From the NCBI GenBank assembly GCA_945872875.1, contig CAMCBB010000054.1:1-12387 (forward strand): 12,387 nucleotides of DNA, read 5' to 3'. This document shows positions 7,223 to 12,387 of the stretch, one piece after another; within the stretch, counting starts at the first letter, position 1; each line of letters begins with the position of its first letter. The position numbers and the translations under genes were made by a program. The notes beneath the pieces were generated by a model. That model searched no databases and was not told the DNA's origin. It worked only from the letters and a program-made list of their open reading frames with translations. Source of the stretch: Flavobacterium psychrophilum. GTDB taxonomy: Bacteria; Bacteroidota; Bacteroidia; Flavobacteriales; Flavobacteriaceae.

Positions 7223-9877
7223 TTATCTTAATAAAGAAAAATGGGCCTTAAATTGTTTATTCCCAGACGCATCAATATAATCTAAAGTAAACCAATAATC
7301 GGTTGCGGGTAATAAACTTCCGTTAAAGGTTCCATCCCACCCTGGTCCTTTCGGTAAAATTTGTTTAATTAATTTTCCATAGCGATCGAAAATATAAATC
7401 TTTACACTAGGAAAATTATCTAAACCTTTAATATTCCAAAAATCATGTATTCCATCTCCATTAGGCGTAAAATAATGTGGATAATCTATCACTAAATCTG
7501 AGTTAATAGTTATATATCCTGTGGCACTTGCACTCACGCATCCTGAGTTAGAATCAGTAATAACCACACTATAACTACCAGCAGTTAATGTGCTAAATGA
7601 TGCAACATTCCCTGGGTTTATAAGACCATTTGGAACAGTCCAATTAAACGAATAGGAACTATTACTTGATGGCGTAGCAGTTAAAATTGCTGGTGTTCCT
7701 TGATTTACAGATGAACTATTCACGGAAACACTTGGATTGGGATTTAAGCTTACAGTTGTTGAACTACTCGCACTTGAACATCCCGAAGTAGGATCAGTAA
7801 TAATTACACTATAAATTCCAGGTGTAGTCGAACTAAAATTAGATACATTACCTGGAGAAGCAATCCCAGAAGGAACTGTCCAAATATAAGTATAAGCGCC
7901 TGCGATAGTAGGAATTGCAGTAATTGTTGTTGAACTCCCTTGACAAAAAGATGGTCCATTTACTGCTACAATAGGATTTGTATTTACACTTACCGTTCCC
8001 GAAGCACTTGCGCTTAAGCATCCGGTTGTAGTATTTGTAATTATTGCGCTGTATATTCCTGGTGTTGCAACGCTAAAAGAAGAAACATTCCCAGGATTAG
8101 TTACACCTGCAGGCACAGTCCAATTATACGAATAAGTACCTGAAATAGTTGGAGTAGCAATTAAAGTTGCCGGGGCACCCTGGCATACAGAAGGACTATT
8201 TATTGAAAGAGTTGGAATTGGATTAACAGTTACATTCAGTGTTTGTGGAACAGCGCAAGGAAAAGCAATTGAATTTGGTGTAAAAACATAAGGAGTAGTT
8301 CCTACAAGGGCAGTATTTATTGTTGCTGGAGACCAAGTTCCAGTTATTCCATTTGGTGATGTAAGAGCCAAAACAGGACCTGTTGCATTGATACAAATTG
8401 GTGGTATTGTAGCAAAATTTGGAGTTGTAGTTGTGGTACAAACTGTTGAACATGTTGCACTTTGTGAACCGACACATGCAACACCATTTGCAGTTAAATT
8501 AAAAGTTACTGATTGCCCAATGGTTAATCCGTTAACAATAAAAAAGTTTGGTGTAGCAAAGGTTCCCGATACTAATGGGCCTCCATTAACCGAATAAGAA
8601 TAGGAATAATTTATTTGCCCAACATTATCAAATTGAAAATAAAGGGAAGTTTGAGTTGAATTAGCCGTAACACATTGTAAATTTAAAGAAGGACCTGTAT
8701 TTAAAATAGTGACAACTATTGGAACCCTCACACTTTCACAACCTGCAATAGTTTGGCTTACAAAATAGGATGTACTTCCTAAAGAAGTTGTTGATGGTGT
8801 AGGAGCTAAAGTTGTTGCAGTTCCTCCAGTTGCATTTGTTCCGTACCAATTTAATACTCCTCCAGCTGATGCAGTTGCAGATAACGGTGTAGCAATGGCA
8901 TTTGGACAATAAGTAATTGGCGAAGTAACTGTTGGAATAGGACTTGTAGAAAAATTAATTACAACAGTTGATGTTTTTACCACATTACAAATATTTGTAA
9001 TCGTTAATGTTAAAGTAATTGAAGTTCCAGTAGCATTTGGATCTATAGTATAATTGGTAGACAAACTCGTAGGATTAGAAAAAGTTCCTGTTGGTGCCGA
9101 CCACAAAACGGCTTGTTGCCCTTGCGCTGTTCCTGTTAAGCTAATTGTATTTCCTTTACAGGCAGTTTGTGAAGCACCAGCATTTACAACAAATGGTGGA
9201 ATTGGCGCATTACATCCATTATTTACATAAGTTGGAACACCAGTTGGAGAATAATTTACAGTTGCACCATCGTTATCAGTAGGTGCTCCTCCAAATGCAC
9301 CGAAAATATTTATTAAGAAACTTCTTTCATATGAAACCGTTTGACTGCAAGTGCCAAAAGACATGGTTAGGGTTCTAAGTCCAGGAATTAAATTCCAATT
9401 AGCAAAATTACCTCCGGTATTACTTGGGTTATCTTGAAAAATCATATATATCGTTCCTGTTAGCGCTGCAAAGGAATTAAATGAAATATTAATATTTTGA
9501 CTAGTAACCAAAATAACTTCAGCATTTGCAGGTAATATACCCCCGGTCGGCTCTATAATTAAGCCACAACTTCCGGCTGAATTTATATCAGCGTTTAATG
9601 CTGCAACTTTAGCTGCTGTTGATGGATTTTGCAATAAACCAAGCCAGGGATTTGCAACATTTGGCCAATTTACATTTAATGGAGTTGTATTCATATTAAT
9701 AGCAGTTGCTCCTACTTTAAAACGGACCATTTCATTAAAACCCTCTTCATTAACGGGTAAGTTTGGCGAGCAGGCGTCAACAAGCACACTCTCAATTGTA
9801 AAACATTGTCCCGTTGACTTTGAAGCATTCAACAGAATAATGAAAAACAAAAGAAAAAGTGATTTAGGAATACGCAT
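7223..9877 (-). CDS. large secreted repeat protein with T9SS type B C-terminal sorting domain
   Basis: This is an 884-residue surface or secreted protein. The signal peptide is residues 1-24. Residues 25-223 form a cysteine-containing module (C25, C36, C104, C177, C222; EEGFNEMVRFKVG, ILPANAEVILVTSQN) seen from memory at the N-terminus of many flavobacterial giant proteins, perhaps lamin-tail-like. A series of Ig/PKD-like modules follows at ~228-312, 313-393, 394-482 and 483-552. Then come three 80-residue tandem repeats (553-792) sharing W-T-V-P, NPGNV and GxYSxxIT. The C-terminal ~89 residues begin IDYPHYFTPNGDGIHDFW and include IFDRYGKLI and GWDGTFNG, the type B sorting domain of gliding-associated proteins (CHU_C-like). 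Such proteins cross the outer membrane by the type IX system, usually helped by a PorP/SprF-like partner. None is next to it here. No enzyme motif is seen; adhesion is inferred. Confidence 0.9.
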   Translation of the reverse strand: MRIPKSLFLLFFIILLNASKSTGQCFTIESVLVDACSPNLPVNEEGFNEMVRFKVGATAINMNTTPLNVNWPNVANPWLGLLQNPSTAAKVAALNADINSAGSCGLIIEPTGGILPANAEVILVTSQNINISFNSFAALTGTIYMIFQDNPSNTGGNFANWNLIPGLRTLTMSFGTCSQTVSYERSFLINIFGAFGGAPTDNDGATVNYSPTGVPTYVNNGCNAPIPPFVVNAGASQTACKGNTISLTGTAQGQQAVLWSAPTGTFSNPTSLSTNYTIDPNATGTSITLTLTITNICNVVKTSTVVINFSTSPIPTVTSPITYCPNAIATPLSATASAGGVLNWYGTNATGGTATTLAPTPSTTSLGSTSYFVSQTIAGCESVRVPIVVTILNTGPSLNLQCVTANSTQTSLYFQFDNVGQINYSYSYSVNGGPLVSGTFATPNFFIVNGLTIGQSVTFNLTANGVACVGSQSATCSTVCTTTTTPNFATIPPICINATGPVLALTSPNGITGTWSPATINTALVGTTPYVFTPNSIAFPCAVPQTLNVTVNPIPTLSINSPSVCQGAPATLIATPTISGTYSYNWTVPAGVTNPGNVSSFSVATPGIYSAIITNTTTGCLSASASGTVSVNTNPIVAVNGPSFCQGSSTTITAIPTIAGAYTYIWTVPSGIASPGNVSNFSSTTPGIYSVIITDPTSGCSSASSSTTVSLNPNPSVSVNSSSVNQGTPAILTATPSSNSSYSFNWTVPNGLINPGNVASFSTLTAGSYSVVITDSNSGCVSASATGYITINSDLVIDYPHYFTPNGDGIHDFWNIKGLDNFPSVKIYIFDRYGKLIKQILPKGPGWDGTFNGSLLPATDYWFTLDYIDASGNKQFKAHFSLLR
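7502..8221 (-). repeat. three 240-bp in-frame tandem repeats (80 residues each) in the T9SS cargo
   Basis: The units are 7982-8221, 7742-7981 and 7502-7741, in exact 80-codon register with no insertions or deletions. Tryptophans fall at 586, 666 and 746, and the second cysteines at 620, 700 and 780. Each contains QG-x-x-A/T, W-T-V-P, NPGNV and GxYSxxIT. The first cysteine is present in units 1 and 2 (C565, C645) but is asparagine in unit 3 (N725). The units have diverged at the nucleotide level, so this is not a very recent duplication. Confidence 0.93.
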
Positions 9878-9902
9878 ATAGTAATGTAATACTTTGTCAT
9901 TA

Positions 9903-9910
9903 CAAAATTA
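9903..9910 (-). promoter_or_regulatory. putative -7 box (TAATTTTG) of the T9SS cargo gene
   Basis: TAATTTTG on the minus strand is an exact TAnnTTTG match, 25 bases upstream of the ATG at 9877. No convincing -33 TTTG is seen at 19-21 bases. The tRNA terminator lies just upstream, so the gene should be transcribed on its own. Confidence 0.45.
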
Positions 9911-9956
9911 GCTGAAATACATTAGAGTTTTATTAAAAAAAATAAAATAAGTGTAT

Positions 9957-9990
9957 AAAAAAACTCCAACAATATGTTGGAGTTTTTTTT
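9957..9990 (-). terminator. terminator downstream of tRNA-Tyr
   Basis: An 8-bp stem ACTCCAAC/GTTGGAGT (9963-9970 with 9976-9983) closes a 5-base loop AATAT. On the minus strand it starts a few bases after the tRNA 3' end and is followed by a T-run (the A-run at 9957-9963 on the plus strand). The flanking T8 at 9983-9990 also makes it look usable in the plus direction. Confidence 0.88.
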
Positions 9991-9991
9991 G

Positions 9992-10073
<82 letters not shown>

Positions 10074-10089
10074 TCCTAGTTATAGGCTG

Positions 10090-10120
10090 CAAATATAAAA
10101 ACACTTTTTATGTTTGCAAA
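10090..10120 (-). promoter_or_regulatory. full flavobacterial promoter (TTTG-N19-TATATTTG) of tRNA-Tyr
   Basis: On the minus strand TTTG (10120-10117) and TATATTTG (10097-10090) are separated by exactly 19 bases, matching both elements of the Bacteroidota primary sigma promoter. The start is expected near 10083, about 10 bases before the mature tRNA 5' end at 10073. It is the only promoter here with both boxes at ideal spacing, fitting a highly expressed stable RNA. Confidence 0.85.
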
Positions 10121-10176
10121 CTTATTTTGCAGCATTATTTTGAATCTATTATTAATCGTATGATTTTGAATTTAAT

Positions 10177-10206
10177 AAAAAAAATCTCACAAGGAGATTT
10201 TTTTTA
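10177..10206 (-). terminator. terminator of the TlpA-like gene
   Basis: The stem ATCTC/GAGAT (10184-10188 with 10094+100 to 10198) closes a 5-base ACAAG loop, with A-run on one side and T-run on the other; the A/T runs extend the stem. It sits 27 bases beyond the stop at 10233 on the minus strand. The core is only 5 bp, so it is weaker than the other terminators here. The rest of the 10074-10232 gap holds the tRNA promoter and AT-rich sequence. Confidence 0.7.
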
Positions 10207-10232
10207 TTTTGTATAATTAAATAATAAAATTA

Positions 10233-11398
10233 TTATTTTTTATTTAGCAATTCAATTACTTTGCTTTTTAATTCTTCACCTCTTAGGTCTCTGGCAACTA
10301 TTTTTCCAGATGCATCTAAAACAAAAGTAGTTGGTATTTGTTCTATATTATAAAGCTTTACAATTGGATCTTCCCATTCTTTCAAATTAGAAATTTGAGT
10401 CCAAGTTAATTTATCCTTTACAATTGCATCTTTCCATTTTGTTGACTCACTATCTAATGAAAAGCCAAGAATATTTAGTCCTTTAGTATGCAATTCATTA
10501 TACATAGCAACCACATTTGGATTTTCTTTTCTACAAGGACCACACCAAGAAGCCCAAAAATCAATAATAGTAACTTTACCTAATGATTGTTTTAATGAAA
10601 CTACTTTCCCGTCAGGGGTTTTTGCAGTAAAATCTGGAGCTATAGCACCTATCTCAACTTGAGATGTTACTTTTTTTTTTGCGTTTTTTGAGCACTTTGA
10701 ATTGATTTTAACTTCAATCCAATTTCTTTTCCAATTTTTGTTTCTTTAAGATCCGAATCTAAGTTAGAATAGGTTTTATTTACTTTTTCAAAATCAAATT
10801 TTGGTGAGCTAAATACATTTTGTAGTAACAAAACAGAAATAAAAGAATCTGGATTTTGCTCTGGATAGGTAAACATAAAATCATCCATTCCTTTTTGGAT
10901 TTCAGTATAACCATTTTTTAATTTCTCAATAGCAGCGTTATCTTGCTTCTTTTGAGCATCCATTAATTTTTGAATGTTCTTGTTTTGGTATTCCAATAAT
11001 TTTTTCTGAAAACCATTCAATTTAACATTAAATTCTTGGAAATAATCGTTATTATCTGTACCACCAATTTCTGATTTCCAGATACTATCTTTATCTACAG
11101 TGATTTCAATTTCCCCTGTCTCTAAAATAAATGGGATTGGTTGTTGTAAACCATTTACAAAAATTGCAAGCATACTTGGCTCATTAACTTTACCTTTCAT
11201 TTCAAATTTTCCGTCTTTTACTTTTGCAGAATCTACATTCACAACAAGACCAAATTCATTTTGTTTTTTTAGAACTACCATTTTCCCGTCTGCAATTCCT
11301 TTTGCATTACCAGAAATAAGAAATTCACCTTTACGAACTTTACTACAACTAAAAATGGCCAAAGAAAGAACCAATAAAAATGCTATTTTTTTCATCAT
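10233..11398 (-). CDS. TlpA-like thioredoxin lipoprotein with DUF4369-like N-terminus, split by a -1 frame change at an A10 run
   Basis: This is an envelope thiol-disulfide oxidoreductase in two frames. Frame 1 runs 11398-10667 (243 residues): signal peptide with lipobox-like IFSC (C18), a DUF4369-like beta domain (~25-115), and a charged helical stalk to KTQKKK, then TAA. Frame 2 continues 10670-10233 (145 residues): IGAIAPDFTAKTPDGK, WCGPC (10533-10547), cis-proline IPTTF, and a normal C-terminus. Joined by a -1 shift they give a 388-residue protein of normal architecture. Frame 2 has no ATG, GTG or TTG start before WCGPC; its first GTG (10514) lies after the active site, so separate translation could not give a working domain. 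The shift falls on A AAA AAG followed by TAA and an inverted repeat. It may be functional by frameshifting or slippage, phase-variable, truly broken, or a homopolymer sequencing error. Confidence 0.88.
10651..10680 (-). promoter_or_regulatory. candidate -1 frameshift site: A10 slippery run, A AAA AAG heptamer, stop and downstream inverted repeat
   Basis: On the coding strand the 0-frame codons are CAA AAA AAA AAG TAA. The heptamer A AAA AAG (10676-10670) is in the same phase as the E. coli dnaX slippery site, and a 0-frame stop follows at once. Four bases later comes ATCTCAA-G-TTGAGAT (10665-10651), realistically a 5-bp stem with a 5-base loop. A second weak hairpin (GG-U-GC-UAUA-GC-U-CC) follows at 10649-10636. 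No Shine-Dalgarno-like stimulator is visible upstream. The geometry fits, but the stem is weak and the A-run alone could also cause RNA polymerase slippage. Confidence 0.5.
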
Positions 11399-11418
11399 CT
11401 ATAAAATTAAAATTTTGG

Positions 11419-11451
11419 CAAAAGTATTTAAAAATATACAAACCACACAAA
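11419..11451 (-). promoter_or_regulatory. putative promoter (TTTG-N21-TACTTTTG) of the TlpA-like gene
   Basis: On the minus strand TACTTTTG (11426-11419) is an exact -7 match and TTTG (11451-11448) lies 21 bases upstream, two more than in the tRNA promoter. The -7 box is 20 bases before the first ATG (11398); a second in-frame ATG follows immediately. A further TTTG at 11442-11439 is too close to serve. Confidence 0.55.
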
Positions 11452-11510
11452 ATTTAAGATATGTTTTAGATATTAATATTAAACAAATGAAGTAACTTAA
11501 ATTAAAATGC

Positions 11511-11544
11511 AAAAAAAAGGTCGATAAACTTGAATTATCGACCT
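11511..11544 (-). terminator. terminator of the OmpA-family gene
   Basis: A 10-bp perfect stem AGGTCGATAA/TTATCGACCT (11518-11527 with 11535-11544) has a 7-base loop. On the minus strand it is followed by T7, and it lies 20 bases after the stop at 11565. It also insulates the downstream TlpA-like promoter. Confidence 0.93.
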
Positions 11545-11564
11545 AATATTAAACACTGTTGTAA

Positions 11565-12299
11565 TTAATTTCCAGCTTCTTTTTTTGCATCCTCTACCAT
11601 TTTTTCATTTGCAGTAATTGCAAATTCCACTCTACGATTTTGAACTCTACCTTCGGGAGTATCGTTGGTTGCTATTGGATCTGCAATTCCCATACCTGTC
11701 GTTGTAAATCGAGATGAAGTTAATCCTTTTGCAGCTAAATAATTTTTAACTGAAGCTGCTCTTTGATCTGATAAAGTAAGATTATGTTCGGGAGTTCCTG
11801 TGCTATCGGTATAGCCATAAATGACAATATTAGTTTCTCCGTAACTTTGAAAAACAGGCACTAATCGATCTAAATTTGCTTTGGCTGTTGAGGTCAATGT
11901 GGATTTATTTATATCAAATCGCACTGAGTTTTCGCCTAAAGTCAATTTAATTCCTTCACCTACTCGCTCTACCGTTGCCCCAGGCAAAGCGGTTTGAATT
12001 TCGCGTGCTTGCTTGTCCATTTTATTTCCAATTATACCACCGGCAACGCCTCCTATTACTCCGCCAAGTACAGCACCAAGTGCGCCATTACCACCTTTAC
12101 CCAAATTATTGCCAAGTACCGCTCCGAGCAAACCTCCTGCAACAGTACCTATAGCAGCTCCGCGCTGTGTCTTGTTAGTGTTTTTAGCCGCTTCACAACT
12201 CGTTAAAATAGAGCCTAAATTAAAAATTGCAATTAATACTAATAGTGTAATTTTCTTGAAAATTCCTTGAATTATTTCTGTTGTTGATTTTTGTTTCAT
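11565..12299 (-). CDS. OmpA-family lipoprotein with glycine-zipper segment
   Basis: This is a 244-residue envelope lipoprotein. An unusually long n-region precedes a hydrophobic stretch and lipobox L-T-S-C (C35), so it should be lipidated. Residues ~47-92 are a glycine-zipper domain with repeated GG/GxxxG (GTVAGGLLGAVLG, GAVLGGVIGGVAGGIIG), expected to insert in or lie on a membrane. Residues ~115-228 are an OmpA C-terminal peptidoglycan-binding domain: VRFDINKSTLT, YGYTDSTG (D165), LSDQRAASVKNYL (R180), and QNRRVEFAI. D165 and R180 match the Asp/Arg pair, 15 apart, that holds diaminopimelate in OmpA proteins. The likely role is tethering the outer membrane to the cell wall. No other Met is available near the N-terminus. 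It starts 15 bases after the preceding gene's stop, so the two are probably co-transcribed, and it ends at a strong terminator. Confidence 0.93.
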   Translation of the reverse strand: MKQKSTTEIIQGIFKKITLLVLIAIFNLGSILTSCEAAKNTNKTQRGAAIGTVAGGLLGAVLGNNLGKGGNGALGAVLGGVIGGVAGGIIGNKMDKQAREIQTALPGATVERVGEGIKLTLGENSVRFDINKSTLTSTAKANLDRLVPVFQSYGETNIVIYGYTDSTGTPEHNLTLSDQRAASVKNYLAAKGLTSSRFTTTGMGIADPIATNDTPEGRVQNRRVEFAITANEKMVEDAKKEAGN

Positions 12300-12314
12300 C
12301 GTTTTATTTTTTTT

Positions 12315-12387
12315 TTAGTTTCTATTAAATTGATACACTACATTCACAAATTGACCTCCTACATTAATCTTATCAATTAGTTGAAAA
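12315..12387 (-). CDS. C-terminal tail of an unidentified gene upstream of the OmpA-family gene
   Basis: An open frame enters from the right edge and ends at TAA (12317-12315). The 23 visible residues include INVGGQFVNVVYQFNRN, an alternating hydrophobic/polar pattern like a terminal beta strand of an outer-membrane or other beta-barrel protein. The frame is open over the whole visible stretch, while another frame of the same strand meets TGA and TAG, which supports real coding, but 73 bases is too little to name it. The 15-base gap (12300-12314), mostly a T-run on the plus strand, suggests an operon with the OmpA-family gene. Confidence 0.5.
   Translation of the reverse strand, partial: FQLIDKINVGGQFVNVVYQFNRN

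Noticed and set aside
7502..8221. Tandem 240-bp repeats considered as a CRISPR or mobile repeat
   Set aside because: The repeats are long, diverged, in coding frame and encode Ig-like modules; no short identical repeats with unique spacers and no cas genes.
8223..8597. Two short open frames (8223-8477 minus, 8388-8597 plus) inside the T9SS cargo gene
   Set aside because: Shadows of a repetitive Thr/Ser/Asn-rich coding region in other frames; no domain, start signal or promoter.
10233..10514. Separate small thioredoxin gene starting at GTG 10514
   Set aside because: That start lies after WCGPC, and homologous codons continue upstream in the same frame to 10670, so it is the 3' half of the TlpA-like gene rather than a gene of its own.
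11100..11495. Plus-strand open frame of 131 codons antisense to the TlpA-like gene
   Set aside because: Opposite strand of a clear lipoprotein gene and its promoter; no recognisable protein features.
11994..12270. Plus-strand open frames of 70 and 85 codons antisense to the OmpA-family gene
   Set aside because: Proline/alanine/threonine-rich reading of the glycine-zipper codons on the other strand; compositional artefact.

Overview
The window looks like a chromosomal stretch of a Flavobacterium-type bacterium (phylum Bacteroidota). The evidence is high A+T, a lack of Shine-Dalgarno sequences, several -7 boxes of the Bacteroidota form TAnnTTTG, and family content: a T9SS type B C-terminal sorting domain, TlpA proteins with a DUF4369-like N-terminus, an LpxL-like acyltransferase and a capnine/sphingolipid-type alpha-oxoamine synthase. 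I see no insertion sequence, integrase, phage gene, CRISPR array or origin. The content is mostly housekeeping and cell-envelope, and no stretch over 300 bases lacks a gene.

Layout. 1-539 (-): 5' part of an alpha-oxoamine synthase running off the left edge. 714-1292 (+): RdgB/HAM1 nucleotide-pool sanitation enzyme, whose stop overlaps the stop of the convergent solo ABC ATPase at 1289-2212 (-). 2273-3034 (+): exported thioredoxin-like protein, divergent from the ATPase. 3128-4744 (+): YbiT-type ABC-F protein, separated by a two-way terminator from the LpxL-like acyltransferase at 4797-5672 (-). 5774-6421 (+): rhomboid protease. 6468-7160 (+): secreted SIMPL-domain protein. A second two-way terminator precedes 7223-9877 (-), an 884-residue T9SS type B cargo with three 80-residue tandem Ig-like repeats. 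9992-10073 (-): tRNA-Tyr(GUA) with a textbook flavobacterial promoter. 10233-11398 (-): TlpA-like lipoprotein gene whose two halves lie in different frames, joined at an A10 run. 11565-12299 (-): glycine-zipper/OmpA lipoprotein. 12315-12387 (-): tail of an upstream gene, probably in the ompA operon.

Most genes serve the envelope: lipid synthesis (1-539, 4797-5672), periplasmic redox or thiol work (2273-3034, 10233-11398), peptidoglycan anchoring (11565-12299), membrane proteolysis (5774-6421) and surface secretion (7223-9877). They are mostly single-gene units divided by hairpin terminators rather than one pathway operon.

The two most interesting signals are these. First, the TlpA-like gene is split exactly at a zero-frame A AAA AAG heptamer, with the 0-frame stop immediately after it and a perfect 7-nt-arm inverted repeat four bases downstream. 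This could be programmed -1 frameshifting, transcriptional slippage, a phase-variable tract, a mutation or a sequencing error. Second, the ABC-F protein has lost its second Walker A and its first signature motif, which together form one of the two composite ATP sites, while the other site looks intact. I found no convincing wholly new multi-gene system.
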